Positions 14,214-23,539 of a DNA stretch of 39,455 bases are shown here, in pieces. Position numbers and translations under genes: made by a program. The stretch lies in the NCBI GenBank assembly GCA_947090635.1, contig CAMUOM010000007.1, positions 1 to 39,455 on the forward strand, in the 5' to 3' direction. The notes below the pieces were generated by a model. The model did no database searches. It worked only from the letters and a program-made list of their open reading frames with translations, and had not been told where the DNA came from. Source of the stretch: an uncultured Candidatus Saccharibacteria bacterium (GTDB lineage Bacteria; Patescibacteriota; Saccharimonadia; Saccharimonadales; Saccharimonadaceae). Each line of letters starts with the position of its first letter. Position 1 is the first letter of the stretch.

Positions 14214-16121
14214 ATGGATTCAAATAATAGAAAAGTGAACCTAACTAGGCGACCACGTCGTAGCAACAACAGCGGTGGCGCTGGGCGCTGGATCAAAACA
14301 ATTATCTTTTGTTTGATTATAGCAGCACTAGTCGGGCTCGTTGTAAAGTCTCTAGGTACACACAAGAATGTGCAAGAGATTTCATTTACTGACCTAGTAC
14401 GGGCAGTGAATGATGGTAAAGTAGCAAAAATTAAAGAGCAGGGTACAGAGCTATCAGTAACAATGCGCGGCAAGGATAACAAACCGGAGCTGACACCAAG
14501 TTTTCGCTCGCGCATTCCAACTGGCGCTTCCGCCTCGGAACAGGGCTTGGATATCAAGCGTGTACAGTATGAAGTGAAACCGATGGACCATAGCGCCGAT
14601 GCTTTATGGAATATTGCAATGCTTGTGGTGCCAACACTAGTAGTGTTTATATTCTTTGTATGGATGATGCGTCAAGCTGGGGCGCAGAATAACAATTCAC
14701 TCGGTTTTGGTAAGAGTCGCGCCAAGCTTTACGAAAGTAGTAAGGCGGATACGCGGTTTAGCGCAATTGCCGGTAATGAAAACGCCAAGCAGGATTTAAC
14801 TGAGGTTGTAGACTTTTTGCGTCACCCAAAGAAGTTCCGTCAAGTTGGTGCGCGGATTCCAAAGGGCGTGTTGCTAGTTGGCCCTCCGGGAACTGGTAAG
14901 ACGATGCTAGCGCGCGCTGTAGCTGGTGAAGCAGGGGTGCCATTCTTCTCGATTTCTGGTTCAGAATTTGTGGAAATGTTTGTTGGTGTTGGTGCTTCGC
15001 GCGTACGTGATTTGTTCGACAAGGCTAAGCGTAATGCCCCATGTATTATCTTTATCGATGAAATCGATGCCGTTGGCCGTCGGCGCGGTAGTGGTATGGG
15101 TGGTGGCCATGATGAACGTGAACAGACCCTCAACCAGATATTGGTGGAGATGGATGGCTTTGATAAGGAGCAGAATGTAATTGTGCTAGCGGCAACCAAC
15201 CGTGTTGATGTACTAGACCCTGCCCTCCTCCGACCTGGTCGTTTTGACCGTCGAGTAAATATCACCTTGCCAGAACGGCGTGACCGTTTGGCTATTTTGA
15301 AGGTGCACTTTAAGAATAAGCCAACCGAAGATGACGTTGACCTGGATGCCTTGGCGGCTAAAACTACTGGTTCGTCTGGTGCTGACTTGGCTAATATTGC
15401 AAATGAGGCAGCAATTCGGGCAGCGCGTGAGAACCGTAAGAAGATTAGCAACGCTGATGTTACTGAGGCGTTTGAAAAGGTAGCGATTGGTCCGGAGCGC
15501 AAGAATCGCCCAATGTCAGAGAAAGACCGCATTATGACGGCCTATCATGAAGGTGGCCATGCGCTAGTGGCGCAAGTCTTGCCGAATAGTGACAATGTCC
15601 ATAAGGTAACTATCATTCCGCGCGGTGGCACGGGTGGCGTGACGTGGACTTTGCCGGCCGAAGATCGCTCTTATACTTCACTAGTGGAATATAAGGATAG
15701 CTTGGCGCGCGCCTTGGGCGGTCGTGTGGCAGAAAAGCTGATTTATGGTGCTAACCACATCACCACTGGTGCTGGTTCTGACTTAAGAGCGGCGACTGGC
15801 ATGGCACGTGAGATGATTATCGAGCAGGGTATGGGCACGAAGTTGCGTGACCAAGTTTTCCATGAAGATGAAGGTGGTCTCATGATGGACCGCTTGGGTC
15901 GTGAGCGACCATATTCGGAGCGGACGGCGCAAGAGATTGACGACGAAGTGCGTGAGTTGATTGATGAAGCGGCACATCGTGCTGAGCTAGTATTGACGGA
16001 AAACCGTGAGTATCTTGAGAAGATTAAGGATGCTCTATTAGAGCATGAGACTTTAGACGCCGACCAAGTGGCCGAGTTATTTAAGGGCGCAAAGTTACCG
16101 GACGCCGCTAAGTTGTATTAG
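14214..16121 (+). CDS. ftsH: ATP-dependent zinc metalloprotease FtsH
   Basis: 635 residues, normal length. Two N-terminal transmembrane helices (about 24-45 and 127-150) flank an exterior domain. The AAA+ module has Walker A GPPGTGKT from residue 223, Walker B IIFIDEIDAVG (Asp282-Glu283) and the SRH with RPGRFDR. The M41 protease site HEGGH is at 445-449, with a third ligand Asp in GAGSDLRAAT. It extracts and degrades membrane and misfolded proteins. The active site has Gly where HEAGH is usual, a tolerated change. murJ starts 10 bp after the stop, so the two may be co-transcribed. Confidence 0.97.
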   Translation: MDSNNRKVNLTRRPRRSNNSGGAGRWIKTIIFCLIIAALVGLVVKSLGTHKNVQEISFTDLVRAVNDGKVAKIKEQGTELSVTMRGKDNKPELTPSFRSRIPTGASASEQGLDIKRVQYEVKPMDHSADALWNIAMLVVPTLVVFIFFVWMMRQAGAQNNNSLGFGKSRAKLYESSKADTRFSAIAGNENAKQDLTEVVDFLRHPKKFRQVGARIPKGVLLVGPPGTGKTMLARAVAGEAGVPFFSISGSEFVEMFVGVGASRVRDLFDKAKRNAPCIIFIDEIDAVGRRRGSGMGGGHDEREQTLNQILVEMDGFDKEQNVIVLAATNRVDVLDPALLRPGRFDRRVNITLPERRDRLAILKVHFKNKPTEDDVDLDALAAKTTGSSGADLANIANEAAIRAARENRKKISNADVTEAFEKVAIGPERKNRPMSEKDRIMTAYHEGGHALVAQVLPNSDNVHKVTIIPRGGTGGVTWTLPAEDRSYTSLVEYKDSLARALGGRVAEKLIYGANHITTGAGSDLRAATGMAREMIIEQGMGTKLRDQVFHEDEGGLMMDRLGRERPYSERTAQEIDDEVRELIDEAAHRAELVLTENREYLEKIKDALLEHETLDADQVAELFKGAKLPDAAKLY

Positions 16122-16131
16122 GGGCTTAGTA

Positions 16132-17820
16132 GTGTTCAACCGATTGCGAGAGTTATTAAAGCGGCGGGCGACGGCGAGTTATGAGCGCCGGCGCAACCGT
16201 GCCCTCGTAGCGATTGCTAAATCGAATCAAAAAATGGGGGTGCGCTTGGCAGCGCTCCTCCTTTCGAGTTCAACACTTATTTCGGCGTTGCTGGGTATTT
16301 ATCGCGACCGCCTCTTAAACTCCATGTATCTTGATACTTATAAAGTGGGGATTGATGCCTACACGGTGGCTTTTAGTATCCCTGATTTTATGTATCTAAT
16401 ACTGGTGAGTGGCGCGCTGTCGGTGACCTTTATTCCGGTATTCAACGCCCGCATGGCAAAGAACCAGCGCGAGAGTGCTTGGCAAATGAGCGCGTCACTA
16501 ATTAACTTTTTTGCTATTATGGCGCTGATTATTTCAGTGTTGATTATGATTTTTGCGCCGTGGCTAGTGCGCTATGTGGTAGGGCCGGGGTTGTCAGAAT
16601 CAGGACAGGTGCTGGCAACCAGTATGATGCGTGTGATTGCCATCAACCCGTTTCTTTTCTCAATCGCGAGTGTGATTGGGTCGATGCAGCAAGCAGTGGG
16701 GCGATTTGTGTTTTACGCCGTGTCACCGATTGTATATAACATTGGTATTATTATTGGCGCGCTTTTCTTGACTGATGGCGTGACGATTTTTGGTCATCAG
16801 ATATTTGGCGGTGGTATTATGGGTGTGGCAATCGGCGTGGTGATTGGCGCGGTGTTGCAATTGGTGATGGCAGTGTTTGGTCTAGCAGGCCTAGGCTTTG
16901 ATTACCAATTTAAGATTTTTTGGAAGAATCACGGCTTCCGTAAGGTTTTATCGCTCTTGCCAACTCGTTCAGCTGACCAAGGTTTGGATTATGTCAGCGC
17001 GATGATTGATACGAACCTTGCGAGCCGCATGGTGGATGGTACAATTCGTGCCTATCAGCAGGCGGGTACACTGTATAACATGCCGATTAATTTGATTGGT
17101 GTGGCAATTTCAACCGCCGCCTTCCCGCAACTGAGTGATGATGCCGGTGCGGGTGACACCGACCGTTTTGCAAAGCAGTTACGTTCGACATTGCGCACAA
17201 TTGTATGGCTGGCTCTGCCGACAGCGATTGGTATGTTTTTTGTGCGTGGCTACATTGTGTCAATTATTGACCGCGGCGGTAACAGTTTAATTGCAACTTT
17301 GCTGGGTATTCTCTGTATTGCAACCTTCCTGCGTTCGGTGTTTCATTTAGCGAGCCGTAGCTTTTATGCCTTTCAAGATACCAAGACGCCGTTTCGAGTC
17401 TCTTTGGTGACGCTTTCAATTTCAGTGGCGTTAGAATTATGGTTTGTGTTTGGTTTGCATAGTGGCATTATGGGTGTTGCATGGGCGCAGGTGATTTGGG
17501 CGCTGTTGGAACTAGTGGCATTGTTTGTGCTGATTTTACGTAAGGTGCCGAACCTATTCACGCACAAATTCTGGTTGGCAATTTTTAAGATGGTGGCGGC
17601 TACAGTGGTTATGGGTGTAGTAACTTACCTGATGGTGCGAATTTTTAACTTGCGCTTTGAAAATCAGAATATGCTGATGGTGATTTTCCCATTACTACTA
17701 ATTATGATGGTGTCGGGCGTGGTTTATGCTGCTGCGTCGTATCTATTACGTATTGAAGAGATTGTGCCGGTGATTCGCTATATCCGCAAGCTTTTACTGA
17801 GAAGGATGCTGGTAAAATAA
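16132..17820 (+). CDS. murJ: Lipid II flippase MurJ
   Basis: 562 residues with a GTG start and a GGGG tract about seven bases before it. An Arg-rich cytoplasmic N-terminus (about 30 residues) precedes roughly 14 transmembrane helices. The MVN/MurJ segments LGIYRDRLLNSMY, DAYTVAFSIPDFMYLILVSG and INLIGVAISTAAFPQLS are conserved. MurJ flips lipid II outward for peptidoglycan synthesis. It sits between ftsH and lepA in a likely operon; its TAA overlaps the lepA ATG as TAATG. Confidence 0.93.
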   Translation: MFNRLRELLKRRATASYERRRNRALVAIAKSNQKMGVRLAALLLSSSTLISALLGIYRDRLLNSMYLDTYKVGIDAYTVAFSIPDFMYLILVSGALSVTFIPVFNARMAKNQRESAWQMSASLINFFAIMALIISVLIMIFAPWLVRYVVGPGLSESGQVLATSMMRVIAINPFLFSIASVIGSMQQAVGRFVFYAVSPIVYNIGIIIGALFLTDGVTIFGHQIFGGGIMGVAIGVVIGAVLQLVMAVFGLAGLGFDYQFKIFWKNHGFRKVLSLLPTRSADQGLDYVSAMIDTNLASRMVDGTIRAYQQAGTLYNMPINLIGVAISTAAFPQLSDDAGAGDTDRFAKQLRSTLRTIVWLALPTAIGMFFVRGYIVSIIDRGGNSLIATLLGILCIATFLRSVFHLASRSFYAFQDTKTPFRVSLVTLSISVALELWFVFGLHSGIMGVAWAQVIWALLELVALFVLILRKVPNLFTHKFWLAIFKMVAATVVMGVVTYLMVRIFNLRFENQNMLMVIFPLLLIMMVSGVVYAAASYLLRIEEIVPVIRYIRKLLLRRMLVK

Positions 17821-19628
17821 TGAATTCGATTCGGAATTTTTGTATCATTGCCCATATTGACCACGGTAAGTCAACGTTGGCTGACCGGATGATGGAACTG
17901 AGCGGCACGGTGAGCAAGCGTGATATGAAGTCGCAGCTGCTTGATTCAATGGATTTGGAGCGCGAGAAGGGTATTACAATTAAGTTGTCGCCGGTGCGCA
18001 TGCATTACAAAGGCTACGACCTTAATTTGATTGATACACCGGGGCACGTGGATTTTTCGTATGAGGTGTCGCGCTCGCTTGCGGCCGTGGAAGGTGCGGT
18101 ACTAGTAGTGGATGCCACGCAGGGTGTGCAGGCGCAGACGCTGACCAATGTTTATCTGGCGATGGATGCGGGGTTGACGATTATCCCAGTGCTCAATAAA
18201 ATTGACTTGCCCGCCTCAGATGTGCCAAAAGTGTCGGCAGAAATTGTTAATTTGCTCGGCTGCGACGAGTCGGATATTATCAAGGTGAGTGCTAAGACGG
18301 GTGAAAATGTAGCGGCGGTGATGGACGCCATTATCGCGCAGGTGCCGGCGCCGACTAGCCAGCCCGACCAGCCGTTGCGCGCCTTGATTTTTGATAGTTA
18401 TTATGACGATTACCGTGGTGTAGTACTTTACGTGCGCGTTGTGGACGGCAAGTTGCCGAAGTCGGCGGCAATTCATATGATGGCGACTGGGGCGAATGCT
18501 TTAGCGCTAGAAGTAGGACATTTGGCGCCGGATATGAAGCCAGATGATGCCCTGAATACTAGTGAAATTGGTTATATTGTGACCAACTTAAAGACTACGC
18601 GCGAGGCGCGGGTTGGCGACACGGTGATACTGAAGTCTGAGGTAGTGGAAGAGCGGGGCGAAGTGAGCTGCCCGAATGTGACGCCGTTACCGGGCTACAA
18701 GGAAGTAAAGCCATTTGTGTACGCCGGATTTTTCCCGACTTCAAATGAATATTACCAGGAGTTGAAGGATGACGTGGAGAAATTAGCGTTGAGTGACTCG
18801 GTGCTCCGTTATACTCCGGAGAATTCGCCAGTATTGGGGTTTGGCTTGCGACTGGGCTTTCTTGGTTTGCTTCACATGGATATTGTGCGTGAACGATTGG
18901 AGCGTGAGTATAACCTTGATTTGATTGTGACGAATCCGTCGACAAACTATCATGTATTACTCAATAGCGGTGAAGAATTAGATATAGAGTCGGCTAGCGA
19001 TTTGCCTGACCGGTCATTAGTGGCTGAGATTGCCGAGCCGTGGATTGGTGGTGAGCTAGTGGCACCTAAAGAATACGTGGGTACGATTATTCAGTTAGTG
19101 GTGCAGAAGCGCGGCTTGCAAAAGAACGTGAGTTATATTGGCGACCGAGCGGTGATTGACTTTGAGGCGCCGATGGCAAACTTACTGACAGACTTTTATG
19201 ACCAATTGAAGTCAGCGACGGCGGGCTATGGTACGTTTAACTATGATTTAATTGGCTATCGCACGGAAGATTTGGTGCGAGTGGATTTTTATGTGGCGGG
19301 CGAGATGATATCGGCACTTAGCTTGATGTGTCATCGTAGTGAGTCGGCGCGCCTAGGGCGGGAAGTTTGTAAGAAGTTAAAGGAAGTGATTCCGCGACAG
19401 CAGTTTGCGGTGAGCTTGCAGGCAGCAATCGGCGGTAAGTTTATCGCGCGTGAAGATTTGTCGTCGTATCGTAAAGACGTGACTGGACCATTGTATGGTG
19501 GTGACGTGTCGCGCAAAAAGAAACTGCTAGCCAAGCAGGCTAGAGGCAAGAAGCGCATGAAGCGCTTCGGCAAGGTGGATATTCCCGCCGATGCGTTTAT
19601 GGTGATGTTGAAGCGCGATGACGATTAG
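17820..19628 (+). CDS. lepA: Elongation factor 4 (LepA), ribosome back-translocating GTPase
   Basis: 602 residues, the expected length. G1 AHIDHGKST is at residues 11-19, G3 DTPGHVDF, G4 NKIDLP. The central domains are EF-G like, and the LepA-specific C-terminal domain ends in GKKRMKRFGKVDIPADAF, a diagnostic tail. It acts on stalled or mis-translocated ribosomes. Start overlaps the murJ stop, so translation is coupled. The convergent adenylate-kinase-like gene ends 15 bp away with no clear terminator between. Confidence 0.97.
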   Translation: MNSIRNFCIIAHIDHGKSTLADRMMELSGTVSKRDMKSQLLDSMDLEREKGITIKLSPVRMHYKGYDLNLIDTPGHVDFSYEVSRSLAAVEGAVLVVDATQGVQAQTLTNVYLAMDAGLTIIPVLNKIDLPASDVPKVSAEIVNLLGCDESDIIKVSAKTGENVAAVMDAIIAQVPAPTSQPDQPLRALIFDSYYDDYRGVVLYVRVVDGKLPKSAAIHMMATGANALALEVGHLAPDMKPDDALNTSEIGYIVTNLKTTREARVGDTVILKSEVVEERGEVSCPNVTPLPGYKEVKPFVYAGFFPTSNEYYQELKDDVEKLALSDSVLRYTPENSPVLGFGLRLGFLGLLHMDIVRERLEREYNLDLIVTNPSTNYHVLLNSGEELDIESASDLPDRSLVAEIAEPWIGGELVAPKEYVGTIIQLVVQKRGLQKNVSYIGDRAVIDFEAPMANLLTDFYDQLKSATAGYGTFNYDLIGYRTEDLVRVDFYVAGEMISALSLMCHRSESARLGREVCKKLKEVIPRQQFAVSLQAAIGGKFIAREDLSSYRKDVTGPLYGGDVSRKKKLLAKQARGKKRMKRFGKVDIPADAFMVMLKRDDD

Positions 19629-19643
19629 GCCTTACACACTAGA

Positions 19644-20273
19644 CTAGTGACTAGCGGCAAAAGCGGCGAGCTGCGCAATGGTGTCTTCAAGTACTTCTGG
19701 CTCGGGACGGTTGCTGTTGATGTGGATGCTGAGTCCGAGTCGGTCAAATTTATCGAGAACAGGCTGTGTTTTAGTACTAAATTCATCAAGTCGGCGCTCT
19801 AAAGTGGCGATATTTTGGTCGTCGGCGCGGCCACCGTTACGCGGGTGTGCTTGCGCGTAGGCCCAGCGTTCGCGAATGATTGCTTCCGGCAAGTCAAGGA
19901 TGATGACGGCCTTGAGTGGGTGATGTGATTCTTCGAGCGCCGCCATAACTGGAACCTCTTCGCCGTACCAGCGGCCAACGGAACTTAAAATTAGTGGCTT
20001 GCCATCAAAATCGGTAGATTTGAGATAAGGAATGATTAATTCTTGGAATTCTTTAGTGGGAGTTAAAATACCTTGCGCATTAGTTTTAGCCGCTTCTTGA
20101 ATTTTAGGGCTGTTATTATGCGCTGCGGCGGCGCGCACTAGGTCGCCACTACTGATGAATTGGGCGTTAAATAGGTTGGTGAGCTTAAGCCCGAGTGTAT
20201 CTTTGCCTGCTAACGGCGCGCCGAAGATATTGATGGCGCCCGTGCCGAGCCAGCGAGTAATTTGGTCGTTCAT
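19644..20273 (-). CDS. Adenylate kinase-like nucleoside monophosphate kinase
   Basis: 209 residues from the ATG at 20273. The P-loop GAPLAGKDT is at 18-26, followed by the NMP-binding segment FISSGDLVRAA and a C-terminal RADDQNIATLERRLDEF, the Arg/Asp-Asp and arginine motif seen in adenylate kinases. It lacks a zinc-finger LID. It could phosphorylate AMP or another NMP; substrate cannot be read off. The open frame continues upstream through the tRNA-Lys gene, which is impossible as coding; a TATAAT exactly six bases before 20273 supports the chosen start. Confidence 0.85.
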   Translation of the reverse strand: MNDQITRWLGTGAINIFGAPLAGKDTLGLKLTNLFNAQFISSGDLVRAAAAHNNSPKIQEAAKTNAQGILTPTKEFQELIIPYLKSTDFDGKPLILSSVGRWYGEEVPVMAALEESHHPLKAVIILDLPEAIIRERWAYAQAHPRNGGRADDQNIATLERRLDEFSTKTQPVLDKFDRLGLSIHINSNRPEPEVLEDTIAQLAAFAASH

Positions 20274-20279
20274 AAAATT

Positions 20280-20285
20280 ATTATA
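20280..20285 (-). promoter_or_regulatory. -10 of the leaderless adenylate-kinase-like gene
   Basis: On the minus strand TATAAT at 20285-20280 is followed by AATTTT and the ATG. It lies just downstream of the tRNA-Lys terminator. Confidence 0.7.
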
Positions 20286-20303
20286 CCTTAGTTTGCTTAG
20301 GTA

Positions 20304-20326
20304 ACAAAAAACACCCATAACGGGTG
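20304..20326 (-). terminator. Terminator of tRNA-Lys(TTT)
   Basis: On the minus strand the hairpin CACCC-GTTAT-GGGTG is followed by TTTTTTG, about ten bases after the tRNA. Confidence 0.75.
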
Positions 20327-20335
20327 AAAAAAGTT

Positions 20336-20411
20336 TGGTGGGTCGAGCGGGTCTCGAACCCGCGACACCAGGCTTAAAAGGCCCGTGCTCTACCAACTGA
20401 GCTATCGACCC
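20336..20411 (-). tRNA. tRNA-Lys(TTT)
   Basis: A complete cloverleaf with GGGTCGA/TCGACCC acceptor, anticodon TTT in loop CTTTTAA, and encoded CCA. A likely -10 TAAAAT lies at 20421-20426 (minus), nine bases upstream. It is nearly identical to the tRNA-Lys(CTT) at 29431-29506. Confidence 0.95.
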
Positions 20412-20420
20412 AACAACTTA

Positions 20421-20426
20421 ATTTTA
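20421..20426 (-). promoter_or_regulatory. -10 of tRNA-Lys(TTT)
   Basis: Minus-strand TAAAAT nine bases before the tRNA 5' end. No TG extension. Confidence 0.45.
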
Positions 20427-20451
20427 GCGCAAGACTCTGGTGCTGTCAAGG

Positions 20452-20460
20452 TGGTAAAAT
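20452..20460 (+). promoter_or_regulatory. Extended -10 promoter of leaderless comEC
   Basis: TG-G-TAAAAT, hexamer 20455-20460, exactly six bases before the ATG at 20467. It lies between the divergent tRNA-Lys and comEC. Confidence 0.7.
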
Positions 20461-20466
20461 AGGGGT

Positions 20467-21933
20467 ATGAATTGGGCGGGCGAGCGAGTACATGTGGTGT
20501 GGCAGGTGCTAGCGCTGGCCTGCGGTATACTGCTGGGTGCGTGGCTCGGCATTACGGTGAACTGGCGCTGGACGGCAGCGAGCTTTAATAACACTGGTGC
20601 GAGTTTGGTTGTAATTGGCGTGGCGCTATTTGCGTTGGTTGGCTGGCGGAGCTACCGTTATTTGGTGCCAGTGGCGTTGTTCGGCGGCATGTTGATTGGC
20701 AGCGGGCGTGGTTTAATCAGCCAAGGGCAGCTAGTGGTGTGGCGCACTGTTGTGAAGCGCGTGGCGGTCGTGCAGGGTGTGGTGGCGACCGACCCTGACC
20801 AGCAAAGCGAGCAGACTAGCTTGACGCTAACCGAGGTACGATTGCGTGGTCGGCGGGTGGCGGGGCGTATCTATGTGGGGCTGCCAGTTAATACAACGGT
20901 GCGGCGTGGCGATTTAATTGAGGTGAAAGGACACGTGTTTCAGGGTTTTGGTGCTTATGCGGCGTCAGTTAAGGGTAACTTAAATTGGCGGCAGGAGTCA
21001 AAATGGAATCTAGTGAAGCTACGCGATCAGTTTAGCGACCGATTAAAGCAGCTATTTTCACCTGACGAAGCGGCGTTGGCGGCTGGTATTTTGTTGGGTG
21101 AGCAGGCGGATTTGAGTGGTGAGCTAAAAAGTGCCTTTGTGATTGCGGCGCTAACGCATATTTTGGTGGCGAGTGGATATAATTTGACGATTATCGTGCG
21201 TTTTGCGCGGCGACTATTTGCGGAGCGACGGTTGCTGTCGCTGCTGTTAGCCGGTGGGCTGATTATTTTATTTGATTTATTAGCGGGGCTCAACGCTTCG
21301 CTTTGGCGCGCCAGTTTGGTGGCAGGGTTGAGTTTGCTTGCGTGGTACGTGGGACGACGCTTTCATCCGGCGGTGATTTTGGCGCTAGTCGCGGCAATGA
21401 CAGTGTTGGTTGACCCGTGGCAGCTACAAGACATCGGCTGGCAATTGTCATTTTTGTCGTTTGGTGGCGTCTTACTTTTGGCTCCGCTCGTTAATGCAGT
21501 ATTTAAGGAGGTAGTAGGTCGCTATCGCAAGTGGGCGCAGTCGCTTAGTCAAGTGGTAGTGGAGACGCTTTGCGCTCAAGCTGTGACGTTGCCGGTAATT
21601 TTATATCTCACTAATATTTTGCCATTAATGGGGCTGGTCTCGAATATCTTAGTGGTGCCGTTGATTCCGCTAGCGATGTTGCTCGCGTTTTCGGCAGGTG
21701 TGGCAGGCTGCATTTTACCACTGGCTATTGCACGGTGGCTGGCTTGGCCGGCGCATTGTCTTTTGAGCTGGGTTATTGGCGTAACTGATTGGTGTGCTAG
21801 CTTGGGCGGGCAGATACACTTTAAGATGGATCTGCTCTTAAGTGTAGCCTTTTATGTCGGGCTGGTAGCATTTGGTGCATATCTTAAATATCTTACCAGA
21901 CACAACTATTTTACCGACAATGTGGTGCAATAA
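20467..21933 (+). CDS. comEC: ComEC/Rec2-family DNA uptake channel (short form)
   Basis: 488 residues. Two N-terminal membrane helices are followed by a DUF4131/OB-like exterior domain (about 90-180) and the multi-helix competence domain. The diagnostic stretch is AALTHILVASGYNLTIIVRF near residue 226, preceded by ILLGEQADLS. The C-terminal metallo-beta-lactamase-like domain of full-length ComEC (about 750 residues) is absent. ComEC carries single-stranded DNA across the membrane during transformation; with type IV pili in the same window it supports natural competence. Its TAA abuts the stop of the convergent L,D-transpeptidase with no gap. Confidence 0.9.
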   Translation: MNWAGERVHVVWQVLALACGILLGAWLGITVNWRWTAASFNNTGASLVVIGVALFALVGWRSYRYLVPVALFGGMLIGSGRGLISQGQLVVWRTVVKRVAVVQGVVATDPDQQSEQTSLTLTEVRLRGRRVAGRIYVGLPVNTTVRRGDLIEVKGHVFQGFGAYAASVKGNLNWRQESKWNLVKLRDQFSDRLKQLFSPDEAALAAGILLGEQADLSGELKSAFVIAALTHILVASGYNLTIIVRFARRLFAERRLLSLLLAGGLIILFDLLAGLNASLWRASLVAGLSLLAWYVGRRFHPAVILALVAAMTVLVDPWQLQDIGWQLSFLSFGGVLLLAPLVNAVFKEVVGRYRKWAQSLSQVVVETLCAQAVTLPVILYLTNILPLMGLVSNILVVPLIPLAMLLAFSAGVAGCILPLAIARWLAWPAHCLLSWVIGVTDWCASLGGQIHFKMDLLLSVAFYVGLVAFGAYLKYLTRHNYFTDNVVQ

Positions 21934-23391
21934 TTAGTGAATATAGACGAGCGAACCAACACTGAGCCAATCGAAGACTTTATGCGCTTCTTCTTTCAGC
22001 ATGTTGATACAACCATGCGAGATACGAGCGCGAGTATTGCCGGCGCGAAGCCACCAAGCTTCGTGGAAGGCGTGCCCTTGGTTGGTGAAGTAGGTGACAT
22101 AATTAATGTTACAAAGTGGGTCTTTAGCTGGTGGATTAGGCATGCACTTTGGCCCGCGCACCTTGTTGGTGACGTGAAAAATGCCGGTTGGAGTTGGACT
22201 ATCTGGTTTGCCATGTGAAGTGCTATTGGTATTCCAAGCAACATTGGCGCCATCGTAGAGACGAACTGTATAATCACCCATGATAGCTTCAGCCCAGTGT
22301 CCGCCCGGTGCGACAATGCCGTCGGTTTGAAAGTCGGAATCCTGTGTGATAACATCAAAATTACGGTCCTTGATATGGCCTTTGGCGGCAGCTTGAACGC
22401 CGCGAATGACAACATCGAGGTTAGTTGGTAACTGGCCGCGCTTGCCAGGGCTGATTACTTTATAGACATCGCCTGTTTCGCTTGTGATAGCCTTGGCGTT
22501 AATTGGCCGCCCTGGTAAACGGCCTGCAATATCATTCACCCAGTCGGCGATTTTTTTATCATCATACAATACATCGTAGGTGTGGAGGTCTTTATTTGGT
22601 GTCAATTTAACCCAATTGGCGTAATCACGTGGTGTAGTAGAACGCAAAGTACGACCGTCATTTGTAACATTAATGCGACTGGCGATAGTTTTATTTAATT
22701 TATCTACTACTGGTTTAACGTTGGCGTCAAAAATTTGCGGCTTATCGTGATTGATGGTGAGTTGATAAGTGGCGGCGTGCGGCTGTTCGGCTAAAGTGAG
22801 AATTGCATTATATAATGGCTTAAGTTGTACTGAATGGCCAACACCGCCGGGAATTAGGTCGTAGCGTCCAGCTTTAGCGTTAAATTTAACCGTGGTATCA
22901 ACTGGATTAGTGCTTAACTCAGGGAAACTTTTGGCAATAAAGGCCTTTATGGCGTCTTTATTAATTTTACTATCAAGACCGAAATTTTGTGGGCTAATTA
23001 AGCTGCCGAAGAGGTTGTGTCGGCCGGTTTGGACTGCCTTATTGGCAATAGCGTTGGTATCTACTTGAATGCCAAAATCGCTGCTAGCGGAGTCGACTGA
23101 CTTATTTTGGTAGTCAATACTTAAATGAAAATTTTTAATTAGACCATCGATTGTTTTAATGATTTGGTCGTGAGTCTGGCCACCGACGTTTTTGCCAGCG
23201 ATAGTGGTTCCGGGAGCGGCTTTGTCGTTGTAATAAAAAACAAAAGAGGCAATCGATATCACAAAAACTGACATGATTGCTAGGCAAATCGAAATACCAA
23301 CCAAGTGTTTCTTGGCATAGGTGTTAGTCTTAGTACTAAATTGGCGCAAATCGGCCAAGTGCTTTTTAGATATTTCCACCCTAAGTCTCAA
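21934..23391 (-). CDS. L,D-transpeptidase (YkuD) with peptidoglycan-binding repeats
   Basis: 485 residues if it starts at TTG 23391; GTG at 23379 is an alternative. A cytoplasmic basic N-terminus precedes a transmembrane anchor (about 31-54). Two PG_binding_4-type regions follow (from VGGQTHDQIIKTI, about residues 69-330). The YkuD domain has TPTGIFHV and the catalytic motif SHGCINM with Cys461. It forms 3-3 peptidoglycan cross-links or attaches proteins to the wall. It lies between tRNA-Pro and a zero-gap convergent comEC; no clear promoter was seen directly upstream, so it may be read through from the tRNA-Pro promoter. Confidence 0.9.
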   Translation of the reverse strand: MRLRVEISKKHLADLRQFSTKTNTYAKKHLVGISICLAIMSVFVISIASFVFYYNDKAAPGTTIAGKNVGGQTHDQIIKTIDGLIKNFHLSIDYQNKSVDSASSDFGIQVDTNAIANKAVQTGRHNLFGSLISPQNFGLDSKINKDAIKAFIAKSFPELSTNPVDTTVKFNAKAGRYDLIPGGVGHSVQLKPLYNAILTLAEQPHAATYQLTINHDKPQIFDANVKPVVDKLNKTIASRINVTNDGRTLRSTTPRDYANWVKLTPNKDLHTYDVLYDDKKIADWVNDIAGRLPGRPINAKAITSETGDVYKVISPGKRGQLPTNLDVVIRGVQAAAKGHIKDRNFDVITQDSDFQTDGIVAPGGHWAEAIMGDYTVRLYDGANVAWNTNSTSHGKPDSPTPTGIFHVTNKVRGPKCMPNPPAKDPLCNINYVTYFTNQGHAFHEAWWLRAGNTRARISHGCINMLKEEAHKVFDWLSVGSLVYIH

Positions 23392-23410
23392 TTGTTTAAA
23401 TAATTTCTTG

Positions 23411-23488
23411 TGGTCGGGGTGATCCGACTCGAACGGACGACCTCACGCTCCCAAAGCGCGCGCTCTAGCCAAACTGAGCTACACCCCG
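23411..23488 (-). tRNA. tRNA-Pro(TGG)
   Basis: A cloverleaf with C1-G72 (as usual for tRNA-Pro), anticodon TGG in loop TTTGGGA, and encoded CCA. It lies between yebC and the L,D-transpeptidase on the same strand. Confidence 0.95.
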
Positions 23489-23530
23489 TTATGGACTGTT
23501 AGTTCACTGGTTTAATGAACCAACAATCCT

Positions 23531-23539
23531 ATTATATCA
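23531..23539 (-). promoter_or_regulatory. Extended -10 promoter of tRNA-Pro, overlapping the yebC stop codon
   Basis: On the minus strand TG-A-TATAAT. Its TGA (23539-23537) is the yebC stop codon, and the hexamer follows at 23536-23531. The leader to the tRNA is about 36 nt. Confidence 0.6.

Noticed and set aside
14840..15532. A 230-codon open frame antisense to ftsH
   Set aside because: The sense strand encodes invariant AAA+ motifs; the antisense protein is Ser/Arg/Ala-rich with no recognisable domain, typical of a shadow frame.
19637..19649. Palindrome CACTAG-A-CTAGTG between lepA and the kinase gene as a terminator
   Set aside because: A one-base loop and no U-run make it a poor hairpin; it partly encodes the kinase C-terminus.
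20274..20396. Upstream extension of the adenylate-kinase-like gene
   Set aside because: It would translate tRNA-Lys and its terminator; the TATAAT six bases before 20273 sets the start.
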